Positions 17,493 to 27,077 of a stretch of DNA of 50,695 nt are shown here, piece after piece (positions within the stretch are counted from its first letter, which is position 1; every line of letters starts with the position of its first letter). The stretch covers positions 129 to 50,823 of the forward strand of contig DPKJ01000004.1 in the NCBI GenBank assembly GCA_003542575.1, in the 5' to 3' direction. Below the pieces are notes generated by a model. That model had not been told where the DNA came from, ran no database searches, and saw only the letters and a program-made list of their open reading frames with translations. Source of the DNA: Rikenellaceae bacterium (GTDB taxonomy: Bacteria > Bacteroidota > Bacteroidia > Bacteroidales > UBA932). The translations under genes were made by a program, and so were the position numbers.

Positions 17493-18725
17493 CTATTTGT
17501 AAATATAGTATTTCCGGGAGAGTGCTTTAAATGACTCTACATCTTTGTACCAGTACGCTTTAATGTCCTCGAACTTATGGCGCTCGGCAAATTTCAGACG
17601 AATCTGATCACTGCCTGAAACCTGATCAAACATACGATACCTTTTTTCATTTGCATTTTTAAAGACAGCTTGTTCAGGATGGAGTTCGGCCAGAGCCTGC
17701 ATCACATAAAACTGAATGTCAGTCAGTGCTGCTTTTTCATATTTCATAATATGAACCTGAACACCCTGAAGGTTTTTGCCAACTCCTACTGCATAGAAAG
17801 GCTTAATGTGCAATGGCCTGAAGTGAACTCCCGGAAGCTTATAACTATTTAGTCTCTCTGCAAGGGCCTCTGCATCAATCCATTCAGCAGCAAATAACTG
17901 GAATGGAATTGTATAACCAACTCCTATTGATATATAGCCAAGTTCACCTAAAATACCTGAAATAGGATAAGCAATTGCGCTTATTGGTTGCGGAATGTGT
18001 GGTGATGATGGAACCCACTGGAGTCCTGTTTTGTCAAAGGTCATGTTTCTCTTCCAACCCTCCATCTTAACAACATGAAGTTTAACCTTTTTGGTCAGCA
18101 TATTCTCTTCATTTAGCATAACTGCAAGTTCACCACAGGTTAGCCCATAGATATAAGGAATCTTAAACTGGCTGACAAATGACAAAAATCCATCTTCTGC
18201 TAAATTGCCCTCCACTTTAACTCCACCTAGAGGATTTGGCCTGTCAAGTACAACAAACTCAATTCCATACTCGGCAGCTGCCTCCATTGCAAGACCCATT
18301 GTACTAATGTATGTGAAAGAGCGGCATCCAATGTCCTGTATGTCATAAACCAAAACATCAATACCTTCAAGCATCTCCTTAGTAGGTTTTCTTGTTGAGC
18401 CGTAAAGGGAAAATACCGGAATACCGGTCTTAGGGTCTTTCATGTTTTCAATTTTATCCCCTGCGTGAACATCACCCCTTACACCATGCTCGGGTCCAAA
18501 TAGGGCAACAAGCTTTACATTTGGAGCTTCATGCAGAATATCTATGGTAGATTTAAGTTCACTGTTAAATCCGGTTGGATTTGTAATCAGCCCAACCCTT
18601 TTACCCTCAAGTATTTTAAATTTCTGCTCCTGAAGAACATCTATTCCTGTGTCAACATCCTGTGCTGTCACTAAAAAAGTAACAATCATCAGTGCAGCAG
18701 TTATTATCAGTTTTGTTATTTTCAT
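17493..18725 (-). CDS. Exo-beta-N-acetylmuramidase, NamZ type (DUF1343)
   Basis: A 410-residue protein with a signal peptide (hydrophobic residues 6-21, ..LVTAQ). DUF1343 hallmarks are present: GKRVGLITNPTG, ALFGPEHGVRGDVHAG, VYDIQDIGCRSFTYISTM and VVLDRPNPLGG, in that order over residues 41-170. Characterised members (NamZ in Bacillus and Tannerella) release N-acetylmuramic acid from the non-reducing end of peptidoglycan fragments. It would act outside the cytoplasmic membrane. It is the last gene of a five-gene minus-strand cluster with an AmpG-like transporter directly upstream (94-bp gap). Confidence 0.88.
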   Translation of the reverse strand: MKITKLIITAALMIVTFLVTAQDVDTGIDVLQEQKFKILEGKRVGLITNPTGFNSELKSTIDILHEAPNVKLVALFGPEHGVRGDVHAGDKIENMKDPKTGIPVFSLYGSTRKPTKEMLEGIDVLVYDIQDIGCRSFTYISTMGLAMEAAAEYGIEFVVLDRPNPLGGVKVEGNLAEDGFLSFVSQFKIPYIYGLTCGELAVMLNEENMLTKKVKLHVVKMEGWKRNMTFDKTGLQWVPSSPHIPQPISAIAYPISGILGELGYISIGVGYTIPFQLFAAEWIDAEALAERLNSYKLPGVHFRPLHIKPFYAVGVGKNLQGVQVHIMKYEKAALTDIQFYVMQALAELHPEQAVFKNANEKRYRMFDQVSGSDQIRLKFAERHKFEDIKAYWYKDVESFKALSRKYYIYK

Positions 18726-18819
18726 TTTAATACTTTTTAATTTTCTTGTAAACTCTGTTATTAGCGGGTCTAAACCATTTTCATTATTGGGAAAAACCCT
18801 AAACTAACCATTAACGGGT

Positions 18820-20694
18820 TTAACCCTTCGATACCGATTTACGGCCAAATGAAGGATCAACCTTTACAAACGCAGTTACCAGGAATGTAAGCACATATGA
18901 GAGCATTATCCAGTAGAAGAAGTTTCTGTAACCCAAAAGCTCCTGCAACCATCCGGCCATCATACCCGGAAGCATCATGCCAAGTGCCATAAAGGCTGTA
19001 CAGATTGCATAATGCGCTGTTTTGTGTTTTCCATCGGCGAAGTATATCATAAATAACATATAGGCAGTGAAACCAAAACCGTATCCAAATTGCTCAATAA
19101 ATACACAAAGATTTATGATGAACAGACTTTCAGGCTGGACAACAGCCAGATATACAAATGAGAAGCTAGGTAGTGAAATACTAAGGGCCATTGGCCAGAG
19201 CCATTTTTTGAGACCTCCAACCGAAGCAACAATACCTCCGATTATACCACCCAGTGTAAGACCTAAAATACCTATTGTACCATAAACCATTCCCACCTGC
19301 CCTGTAGTAAGCCCCATTCCACCTAACTCCTTAGGATCAAGAAGGAAAGGAGTAACCATTTTCACCAGTTGAGCCTCTGCAAAACGGAAAAGCAGCATAA
19401 AGGTTATTGCAATAAGAACCTGTCTCTTCCTGAAAAATGAGGCAAATGTTTCGAAGAACTCTTTAAAAATTGTACCCGGAGTTACATCTTTTGCTGCGGA
19501 GTCACTTTCGGGTTTTGGAAGAATAAATTTGTGATAAAGCGCTACAGCTATAAAAAATCCTGCGAGTATAAAGAAGGTGATTGACCATGCAAATGTTATA
19601 TTTCCGGAGAGACCTCTAAAGTTTGCCAATGCACTATCTTCAAGCTTAGGGTCAACCTGTATCAATACATAGGCTGGCTTTGTCCAGTTTTCAGATGTAA
19701 ATTCTATTCTTTCACCATGAGCCAGAAATATACTCTTGTCGCCACCTCTAAAAGATGTATTAAGAACCATCTTCTCTCCGGGTGCAGGTGACTTTGTCAA
19801 GCGAACAGCAACAAGTTTAGAGCTTCCTGTAAGCTGGTGAACATTTGTTAAAGATTTTTCCTCTCCAAAATTGGATTTAATCCACTGACCAAGAGGTCCT
19901 GAAACTCCCCGACTCCACCACGAGGCCTCCTTGCCGGCAGCCATGGATGCATTACTCTCTCTTGGGATAAATCCGTTAAGGGTATTCTGTTCAATTGCAA
20001 ACCTTTTGAGCATTGAGGCAGAGTCTGCAGATATATTACCTGTTCCAATATTAATTACAGAAGGTGTAATGTCAAAAGTAAATTCATCGGTTGGAGCCAG
20101 GGCATACGGATTGACAAGCGCGCTATCTGCCGGTATCTCAATGGATGCAGAATATTCGGGGCCGGCGTTTACCTGTATATCAAGAGGTTTAAGCCCCGTT
20201 GCTGATTCAAGAGAACCGGCAATTATTATCAGTAAACCTTGCCCTGCAATTGTGGCAACCCGGTAAAAGGTACTTCTGATACCCACATACATTGCCTGTT
20301 TATTCGTATCAAGAGCCAGCATGTAAAAACCATCAGCGGCAATATCATGTGTGGCAGAACTGAATGCCATAAGCCAGAAAACAGCAAGTGTTATCTGGAA
20401 AAAATTACTTGTTGGTATAGTAAACGCAACACCGGCCAGTCCGGCCCCTACGAGAATTTGCATTGTTACAACCCACCACCTTTTTGTCTTGAGAAGATCC
20501 ACAAAAGGACTCCAGAAAGGTTTAATAACCCATGGCAGATACAACCAGCTTGTATAGAGAGCAATATCTGTATTGGATATGCCAAGACGCTTGTACATTA
20601 TGACCGAGATGGTCATTACTGCCACATAGGGCAAACCCTGCGCAAAATAGAGCGAGGGAATCCATGCCCATGGAGAGGTCTTTTTATTACTCAT
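18820..20694 (-). CDS. AmpG-like MFS transporter with a large soluble insert
   Basis: A 624-residue permease. The N-terminus (SPWAWIPSLYFAQGLPYV) and the ISNTDIALYTSWLYLPWVIKPFW region match the AmpG group, which imports anhydromuropeptides. After about five or six helices the membrane part is interrupted at about residue 165 by some 200 polar residues (to about residue 370, before NITFAWSITFFILAGFF), then helices resume. Classical AmpG lacks this insert. Its Thr/Ser/Asn-rich beta-like character and position suggest a domain outside the membrane. The neighbours (NamZ, SpoIID) support muropeptide import. The substrate is inferred. Confidence 0.8.
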   Translation of the reverse strand: MSNKKTSPWAWIPSLYFAQGLPYVAVMTISVIMYKRLGISNTDIALYTSWLYLPWVIKPFWSPFVDLLKTKRWWVVTMQILVGAGLAGVAFTIPTSNFFQITLAVFWLMAFSSATHDIAADGFYMLALDTNKQAMYVGIRSTFYRVATIAGQGLLIIIAGSLESATGLKPLDIQVNAGPEYSASIEIPADSALVNPYALAPTDEFTFDITPSVINIGTGNISADSASMLKRFAIEQNTLNGFIPRESNASMAAGKEASWWSRGVSGPLGQWIKSNFGEEKSLTNVHQLTGSSKLVAVRLTKSPAPGEKMVLNTSFRGGDKSIFLAHGERIEFTSENWTKPAYVLIQVDPKLEDSALANFRGLSGNITFAWSITFFILAGFFIAVALYHKFILPKPESDSAAKDVTPGTIFKEFFETFASFFRKRQVLIAITFMLLFRFAEAQLVKMVTPFLLDPKELGGMGLTTGQVGMVYGTIGILGLTLGGIIGGIVASVGGLKKWLWPMALSISLPSFSFVYLAVVQPESLFIINLCVFIEQFGYGFGFTAYMLFMIYFADGKHKTAHYAICTAFMALGMMLPGMMAGWLQELLGYRNFFYWIMLSYVLTFLVTAFVKVDPSFGRKSVSKG

Positions 20695-20720
20695 TTGTGT
20701 AATTATTAAATTTTATAATC

Positions 20721-22034
20721 TTAATAGAGCTTCTCAACTGATGCGTTAACAAAGTAATGAAGAAGAATACTGTTATAGTTATAACCTTTCTCTCCCATTA
20801 CGGCCGCTCCAATCTGGCATAAGCCTACTCCGTGACCCCAACCTGCCCCAAGGAGCGTGAATTTTACCGGTTTACCATCTGTTCCATTTTCTTTTTCAAC
20901 TACAAATGCAGAGCTGTAAAGATGAGAATTCGAAAGTGTTCTTCTTATTTCCAGCTCTTTACCAATAACCCTTGTACGTTTGGTTCCCACAATTTTTAAC
21001 TTTATGAGTCTACCCGAAGTACCTCTTTCAACAGGAATAAGATCGGTTATCAAACCATAGTCTGTACCGGAGCGTTTTTCAACCAACTCAGAAATCTCTT
21101 CGGTTGTGTATTCTACTTTCCATCTGTAAAAGTTAACCGTCTCCTGGTCATAATTATTAAGAACCTGCGACAGTACAACTTTATCTGATGTATTGCAGAA
21201 TGACTCCGGCGAAGTGAGTATCCACTCTCTTGCATTGTTCTCGACAGTAAGATCAGGCATCGGTGACCCTTCAGGGAGATCTCTCTTACCAATAAGATAT
21301 GGATATTTAATATCCTCCCAGCAGTTCTGAAACTCCTCAAAAACACCACCGCAACTTTTTGAGTAGCGGGCATCACAAATTTTATCTTCGTACATAAGCA
21401 GCTCGCCGCGAGTCTCCGCAATAGCCTGTTTTACAATCTCTGTGGAGGCTCTGGTTATACCTTGATATCTTTGACAGTGATCATCAGCACAAATGTCAAA
21501 ATTTGTATGATCCTCACGATCATACCACTTGACCAGTTCTCCCTCAGTTTCTGTCATTGTACTGTATTGTATCTGAGACTCTTCAATCTCTTTATTTTTC
21601 TGAATCTGAGCCAGAAGCCATGAACGTGAAATAACCGCATGTGCTTTGAGTAATTCAAGAGAAGCTGTAGCGCTCATCTCCGAAGAGATAACCGAAGTGA
21701 GATACTCTTCAACACTCAGATAGTTTATGGCTGTAATCTTATTATTTTCTACAATAAAACGTAGTGACCCTTTAAATACCTGATTCTCTTTTCGTTCCCA
21801 GTGAAAGTTGATTCCAATGGTTACATCCTTAAGCTCAAACGAAGCAGCCTCCGACTCTGCAGGATCAAACTGCAGAGAGTCATATAACTCTCCGTTAAAT
21901 AATATTTTATTTCCCGAAAGCTTAACACATGCTGTGCCCTCGTACTCCTTTCCATTAAATATAAAAGGGGTATTAAGAACGAAAGCTATCTCCGGTTCAA
22001 ACATTATTCCTACGCTAACTTTTGGCTCTTTCAT
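20721..22034 (-). CDS. SpoIID/LytB-domain protein without a signal peptide
   Basis: A 437-residue protein. The SpoIID core runs from about residue 100: INYLSVEEYLTSVISSEM, LLKAHAVISRSWLLAQ, then RYSKSCGGVFEEF and, near the C-terminus, GAGWGHGVGLCQIGAAVMGEKG, which is the characteristic end motif. SpoIID is a lytic transglycosylase in sporulation and relatives stimulate amidases. This organism's type does not sporulate, so the role is peptidoglycan processing. The N-terminus (MKEPKVSVGIMFEP) has no signal sequence and no upstream room for one, because the DUF4922 gene ends two bases before it. That hints at cytoplasmic action on recovered wall fragments. Confidence 0.82.
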   Translation of the reverse strand: MKEPKVSVGIMFEPEIAFVLNTPFIFNGKEYEGTACVKLSGNKILFNGELYDSLQFDPAESEAASFELKDVTIGINFHWERKENQVFKGSLRFIVENNKITAINYLSVEEYLTSVISSEMSATASLELLKAHAVISRSWLLAQIQKNKEIEESQIQYSTMTETEGELVKWYDREDHTNFDICADDHCQRYQGITRASTEIVKQAIAETRGELLMYEDKICDARYSKSCGGVFEEFQNCWEDIKYPYLIGKRDLPEGSPMPDLTVENNAREWILTSPESFCNTSDKVVLSQVLNNYDQETVNFYRWKVEYTTEEISELVEKRSGTDYGLITDLIPVERGTSGRLIKLKIVGTKRTRVIGKELEIRRTLSNSHLYSSAFVVEKENGTDGKPVKFTLLGAGWGHGVGLCQIGAAVMGEKGYNYNSILLHYFVNASVEKLY

Positions 22035-22035
22035 C

Positions 22036-23010
22036 TTAAAGTACGGTTTTAATTTTATTTACAATAGCTTTTGTATCAGACTCCGAAATCAGAATTTCGT
22101 CCATTATCTCCTTTATTTCTCTCTCCGAAATCTTATGAAAATCCTTCTCAAGCGGTGTAATTAAAACACCACCCAGATCTACCGCTGCCGGGCTAAGCAA
22201 AATATTTGAGTCTCCTTGAGCAAAATAGTGAGATGGACGATGTTTGTCTCTAAGGTAAATAAGAGTGATAAATCTCCCCTGCTCACCCTCTGAGATTTCA
22301 TGCCAGCAAAGTATGTTTACCATAGGTTCTGCTTCTTGTTCTTTAACCGGAAGCACAGATAATATCTTTTCAAATATCTCATTTGACTCTTCAGGTGAAC
22401 TTGAATCAATTAAAATAAGGCCGCTGAAAATCCCCTTTACCAAAGATACATCTGTATTATTGGTATGTAAAATTTGATCGCGCTCCATATTTTTAAGCTC
22501 ACTCTCGATTGTTAAGAACCCCTTGTTTCCTGCCTGAAAGTGGAAGTGGTCAGGTGCAGATGCTCCGCACTTTGGACCATTATAGAAAAGGGTATAACCG
22601 GGCAACTCCTTTGCCAGATTCAACATCGCATCAAACCTGCCGGAAATAAGCTGTAAAGTATGATCCAGAAGAGGGATGGTCAGATGTTTCGGGAAAATTG
22701 GAAAAGGATTTATCAGAACCGTATACGGATTTTCAGAATTTCCATTATTAATGTATTCCAGCCCCTTCTGAACGGCAGGCCTGTTCTCTTTACACAAGAA
22801 ACACTTTCTTTCGCTAATAGACTTCGCATCTACTTTGGCAGCGGATGAGACAATTCTTGCAGGATTAAACTGAACCTTAAATGGAAAGCCATCTACGGTT
22901 ATCTCTTTCACAAGAACCTTTGCAAGTGCTTCATAATTAGACCCGGCCTGCTCCCAGGAGTTAAGTTGCTCATCGAAGAGAACGGCCAGGTTATGGGTAT
23001 TTAAGATCAT
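22036..23010 (-). CDS. DUF4922 protein, HIT-like nucleotidyltransferase/phosphorylase fold
   Basis: A 324-residue protein typical of Bacteroidota. The segment FKVQFNPARIVSSAAKVDA is followed by CFLCKENRP near residue 72, and CGASAPDHFHFQAGNKGFL near residue 180 gives the His-x-His-x-Gln motif of HIT/GalT-type enzymes. These enzymes transfer or release nucleotide-linked groups through a His intermediate. The actual substrate is unknown. It lies between the SpoIID gene (1-base gap) and the glycosyltransferase gene (13-base gap), so a role with sugar nucleotides or wall precursors is plausible but unproven. Confidence 0.75.
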   Translation of the reverse strand: MILNTHNLAVLFDEQLNSWEQAGSNYEALAKVLVKEITVDGFPFKVQFNPARIVSSAAKVDAKSISERKCFLCKENRPAVQKGLEYINNGNSENPYTVLINPFPIFPKHLTIPLLDHTLQLISGRFDAMLNLAKELPGYTLFYNGPKCGASAPDHFHFQAGNKGFLTIESELKNMERDQILHTNNTDVSLVKGIFSGLILIDSSSPEESNEIFEKILSVLPVKEQEAEPMVNILCWHEISEGEQGRFITLIYLRDKHRPSHYFAQGDSNILLSPAAVDLGGVLITPLEKDFHKISEREIKEIMDEILISESDTKAIVNKIKTVL

Positions 23011-23023
23011 CTTTTTTCTGATA

Positions 23024-24490
23024 TTACTTTGACCTCTTGTTCAGGGCAATTCTTGCCATAAGCTCCCAGGTACGGATTCTGTCTTTATATGTATTGTGTC
23101 CGTTCATCTTAACTATGTCAAGAGAGGCATCAGAGTTGTCCTCCCAGCGACGACAATGGTAAAGAACATCGTATATTCTTCCAATCTGGTATTCACGGGA
23201 GATATTCAAGCCCAGAGCATAATCCTCACCATAGCTTGTGTTTGGCACTTTCACATCACGTAAAACCGGAGTGTAGAATGCACGTGGCGCGCCAAGTCCG
23301 TTAATTCTTAATGCATTATTGCGACCATTGTCCGGAGTCCACTCTTTATGATCAATAATTCCCGGAGCAATCATCTCCATATTAAAGTTAGTCATCATAT
23401 ATGTTCCCACAACCATGGCACAGTTTTGCTCATAGAAAGCGTCAACAATTTTTTGAACTGTATTTTCATCAGAGTATACGTCGTCACTATCCAGCTGAAT
23501 TGCAAATTTTCCGCATTTTGGGTGGTGTACGCCGAGGTTCCAGCAACCGCCAATTCCAAGGTCTTTTCTGTCCGGAGTAACATGGATCAACCTCTCATCA
23601 GAAGCAAATTTTTCAATCGCCTCAAAAGTTCCGTCAGTTGAATGGTTGTCAACAATAATCAAATTGAATTTGAAACTTGTTTTCTGCATCAAAACAGACT
23701 TAACAGCATCTTCAATAGTTCTGATGCGGTTAAAAACAGGTATAATTACAGATGCCTCAAATTCAAAATTACCCTGATTGAACTCAATTTTTTTAAACTC
23801 CGGCTTCAAATAACCCCCAATCGCCTTAAGATGAGCTGTGCAAGCCTCCTCCATCTCTATCTGAACTGCGCGATTCTTAGGATCGACATAGTCAAAAATC
23901 TTTTCACCTGATTTGCGGGTGTCATTTTCAACTTCGGTATATAGGTATTCATTAATATGAACAAGATCTCCCTTTTGAGCAACTTTTAATCTCAGGTCAT
24001 AAAGTGCAGCAAAAAGATATTTTACATCCATATTTGAAGCAGCCTCTTTAAGAGCAGCAGAATTGTACATGAGAACCGAACCGAAATTAAAGTCATCTCT
24101 TAGACTTCCCTTTTGATATGTGATAACGGGGCTAGGTTTTTTAACACCGTCAGCAATCTGGAAATGATCTGCATACACCATCAAAGCACCTGTATCACCT
24201 GCAATCTTAACCATTCTTTCAAGAGCAAACATCCCCATAACAAGGGTACTCTCTTTAGTATAAATTAGCGAATATTCAGAGTCTGCCCTTTCGGCAATTT
24301 TTTTAATGGCAGGGGTGCATTTTAAAGATTCAATATGAACAACTTCACATCCCTCAACGGGTTCAGCAGCCTCATCTGTAGAAAGCAGAAATATTTTGCT
24401 TACCAACTGCGACTCTTTTAACCCCTTAACTGTCTGATTTACTTGCGCTTTATCCTGATAAGGAATAAAGCAGTTTACACATTTTGTCAT
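23024..24490 (-). CDS. Family 2 glycosyltransferase, two-part
   Basis: About 488 residues from the ATG at 24490 (MTKCVNCFIPYQD); an upstream in-frame Met at 24541 would add 17 residues and is less likely. The N-terminal half looks like a degenerate nucleotidyl/glycosyltransferase domain (NCFIPYQDKAQVNQTVKGL). The second half is a clear GT-A domain: ASVIIPVFNRIRTIEDAVKSV, IIVDNHSTDGTFE and a metal-site LDSDDVYSD near residue 333. No membrane segment is seen. It is the first gene of the cell-wall cluster. Donor and acceptor sugars cannot be told. Confidence 0.78.
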   Translation of the reverse strand: MTKCVNCFIPYQDKAQVNQTVKGLKESQLVSKIFLLSTDEAAEPVEGCEVVHIESLKCTPAIKKIAERADSEYSLIYTKESTLVMGMFALERMVKIAGDTGALMVYADHFQIADGVKKPSPVITYQKGSLRDDFNFGSVLMYNSAALKEAASNMDVKYLFAALYDLRLKVAQKGDLVHINEYLYTEVENDTRKSGEKIFDYVDPKNRAVQIEMEEACTAHLKAIGGYLKPEFKKIEFNQGNFEFEASVIIPVFNRIRTIEDAVKSVLMQKTSFKFNLIIVDNHSTDGTFEAIEKFASDERLIHVTPDRKDLGIGGCWNLGVHHPKCGKFAIQLDSDDVYSDENTVQKIVDAFYEQNCAMVVGTYMMTNFNMEMIAPGIIDHKEWTPDNGRNNALRINGLGAPRAFYTPVLRDVKVPNTSYGEDYALGLNISREYQIGRIYDVLYHCRRWEDNSDASLDIVKMNGHNTYKDRIRTWELMARIALNKRSK

Positions 24491-24607
24491 AATCTTAACC
24501 TTAAACTTTTTTAGGTTGCTAAGATATTCAATCGAGAGCAAACGAGCAAAAAAAGAGAAATATTACCATAAAAAGCTTAATTTCGCGCCTTGCCAGGCAA
24601 AGACAAA

Positions 24608-26203
24608 ATGTACCGATACGATTACCTTATAGCAGGAAGCGGTCTAGCCGGTCTTTATGCTGCATACAGAGCATCTAAATATGGAAAAGTTGCTGTAATT
24701 ACAAAGCAGAAGGTTACAGACAGCAACACATTTTATGCACAGGGAGGTATAGCAGCAGTTACCGACGAAGAGGACACTCCACAATTTCACGCAGACGACA
24801 CCATTGTTGCCGGGAGAGGCCTTTGTGATCCGGTGGCTGTTGATATTCTTGTGAACGAAGGCCCGTTAAGGATAAAGGAGCTAATTGCCTTCGGTATGCG
24901 CTTTGACATGGATAAAGGGCATCTGGAACTTGGGCTTGAAGGGGGGCACAGCAAGCGGAGGGTTATTCATGCCGGCGGAGATATTACCGGACGAAAGATA
25001 ACAGAGTTTATGATATCCAGCATATTATCAAATCCAAACATCACTCTGTTTGAAAACCATAGAATACTTGAAATTTTAAAATCAGACAACAGATGCCTGG
25101 GGCTTAAGGTTTGGAATCATGACAACGATTCACAGGAGATATTCACGGGCGGTAATACAATTCTGGCATTAGGAGGAGCCTCTGCAATTTATGACAGAAC
25201 AACCAATCCTTCAACTGCTACAGGTGACGGGATAGCCCTTGCATGGGAAGCCGGGTGTGAGATTGCAGACATGGAGTTCATTCAGTTTCACCCTACTACC
25301 CTGTATTCCAAAGACAATAAATCATATTTAATAAGTGAAGCCGTCAGAGGAGAGGGGGCTCATCTGCTAAATGCCCGCGGAGAGAGATTTATGCTTCCGG
25401 TGCACCCCCTTGCAGAGCTTGCACCAAGGGACATTGTTGCCAGAACAATTTTTTCAGAGATACAAAACCAGAAAATCAACAGTAGGAACAAAGAGAATTT
25501 TGTCTGGTTATCGCTTAAACATCTGAATGCTGACAGAGTTAAAAGTCGTTTCCCTCATATCTATCAAAAGTGTTCTGAACTTGGATTCGATTTAACAGAT
25601 CAAATACCGGTAGCTCCTGCAGCACACTATATGGTAGGCGGAGTAAAGAGTGATATAAACGGACTAACTCAAATCAGCAACCTCTATGTTTGCGGAGAGT
25701 TAGCCTCAACAAGAATTATGGGGGCTAACCGGCTTGCATCAAACTCATTATCAGAATGTCTGGTATTCGGTTACAGAGCAGTCGAACACTCAGTTTCTCA
25801 AGCAAGATTAAACCCTCACCATAATATCTCAAATCAAACATTCTCAATTAAAGAGTTTTACAGAGATGAATTCCTTTCCGGATTTTACAATTATATTAAA
25901 GAGAGCATAGCGTCAATAATGACAGAATACACAGGAATTGTAAGAACAGAAGAGGGATTGAGAAAGGCGCTTGAAAAGATAACAAATCTCAAAAATGAGA
26001 TCTCCGCTCTGAAACTTACAAGTGAGTACTACACACACACAGCACATTTTCTTACATCAACGGCTACTCTTATTGTAACAGCAGCACTTGCTCGTGAAGA
26101 GAGTCGCGGAGGTCATTACAGAAGTGACTTTCCGGAAGAGAACTCCCTCTTTAAAAAGCACTCTCTTCAACAAAAAAATGAAGAACTAAAACATACAATA
26201 TAA
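24608..26203 (+). CDS. nadB: L-aspartate oxidase
   Basis: About 531 residues from the ATG at 24608; an in-frame TTG at 24590 is rejected as start. It carries the FAD loop GSGLAGLYAAYRAS, FYAQGGIAAV, HAGGDITGRKI, the substrate motif EFIQFHPTTLY with the fumarate-reductase-family residues, and the C-terminal ASTRIMGANRLASNSLSECLVFG. It oxidises aspartate to iminoaspartate, the first step of NAD synthesis. It opens the nadB-nadC-nadA cluster, with nadC 27 bases downstream. Divergent from the GT2 operon over 117 bp. Confidence 0.95.
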   Translation: MYRYDYLIAGSGLAGLYAAYRASKYGKVAVITKQKVTDSNTFYAQGGIAAVTDEEDTPQFHADDTIVAGRGLCDPVAVDILVNEGPLRIKELIAFGMRFDMDKGHLELGLEGGHSKRRVIHAGGDITGRKITEFMISSILSNPNITLFENHRILEILKSDNRCLGLKVWNHDNDSQEIFTGGNTILALGGASAIYDRTTNPSTATGDGIALAWEAGCEIADMEFIQFHPTTLYSKDNKSYLISEAVRGEGAHLLNARGERFMLPVHPLAELAPRDIVARTIFSEIQNQKINSRNKENFVWLSLKHLNADRVKSRFPHIYQKCSELGFDLTDQIPVAPAAHYMVGGVKSDINGLTQISNLYVCGELASTRIMGANRLASNSLSECLVFGYRAVEHSVSQARLNPHHNISNQTFSIKEFYRDEFLSGFYNYIKESIASIMTEYTGIVRTEEGLRKALEKITNLKNEISALKLTSEYYTHTAHFLTSTATLIVTAALAREESRGGHYRSDFPEENSLFKKHSLQQKNEELKHTI

Positions 26204-26230
26204 TTAACTTGCATTACAATTAATTCTGCA

Positions 26231-27076
26231 ATGGGAAGCTCATCATTAATTAAAAGGATAATAGAACTAGCCATCGAAGAGGACGTGGCCACAGGAGACA
26301 TTACTACAGAGTCAATAATATCTGCAAATTCGAGGGCAGTAGCCATAATGACTACAAAGGCACCCGGTATTATCTCAGGGATAGATGTGATTAAACAGGT
26401 ATTTGAACACTTCGATAAAGATATTATCTGGACGCCCTATGTTAAAGAGGGAGGAAAAGTAATGCAAGGAGATGCAATCTTGAGGTTAGAAGCAAGTTAC
26501 CGCGCTCTTCTTACTGCCGAACGAACAGCGCTTAATATTTTACAAAGAATGTCAGGAATAGCATCCACAACATCCCAATTTGTAAAAGAACTTGAAGGAA
26601 CCACTACTAAGATTTTAGACACCAGAAAAACAGCCCCCGGAATGAGAGTGCTTGACAAAATGGCTGTCAAATCAGGTGGTGGAGAAAACCATAGAATAGG
26701 ATTATTCGACATGGTTCTTATTAAGGATAACCATATTAAGGTTGCCGGAGGAATCATAAATGCAGTTTCACAGGTAAGATCAAAAATTCCTGCAGGTATA
26801 CTCATCGAAACCGAGACAACAAACCTTGAAGAGGTTCAACAGGCACTGGAAGCAGGGTCAGATATTATTATGCTCGACAACATGGAGAACAAAACCATGG
26901 CAGATGCTGTTATTATGGTGAAAGGCAAAGCAAAAACAGAGGCATCGGGTAATATGTCGCTTGAAAGACTAAGGGGAGTAGCCCTTACAGGAGTAGATTA
27001 TATAAGCGTAGGAGCTCTTACACACTCTGTTACCGCCTTGGATATAAGTATGAATATTGTTGAGGAAAAACTATAA
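26231..27076 (+). CDS. nadC: Nicotinate-nucleotide pyrophosphorylase (carboxylating)
   Basis: A 281-residue quinolinate phosphoribosyltransferase. EEDVATGDITTESI near residue 12, ERTALNILQRMSGIAS, TRKTAPGMRVLDKMAV and HRIGLFDMVLIKDNH are all intact and supply the Arg, Lys and His residues that bind quinolinate and PRPP. It converts quinolinate to nicotinate mononucleotide. Its stop codon is 1 base before the nadA ATG, so the two are translated from one message. Confidence 0.95.
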   Translation: MGSSSLIKRIIELAIEEDVATGDITTESIISANSRAVAIMTTKAPGIISGIDVIKQVFEHFDKDIIWTPYVKEGGKVMQGDAILRLEASYRALLTAERTALNILQRMSGIASTTSQFVKELEGTTTKILDTRKTAPGMRVLDKMAVKSGGGENHRIGLFDMVLIKDNHIKVAGGIINAVSQVRSKIPAGILIETETTNLEEVQQALEAGSDIIMLDNMENKTMADAVIMVKGKAKTEASGNMSLERLRGVALTGVDYISVGALTHSVTALDISMNIVEEKL

Positions 27077-27077
27077 G

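Noticed and set aside
18759..18815. Two copies of a TTARCGGGTYTAAMCC-like sequence between the NamZ and AmpG genes
   Set aside because: The match is imperfect and short, with no hairpin or T-run; likely chance in AT-rich DNA.
24590..24607. An upstream TTG start for nadB
   Set aside because: It adds six residues with no match to the family start; the ATG at 24608 fits MYRYDYLIAGSG.
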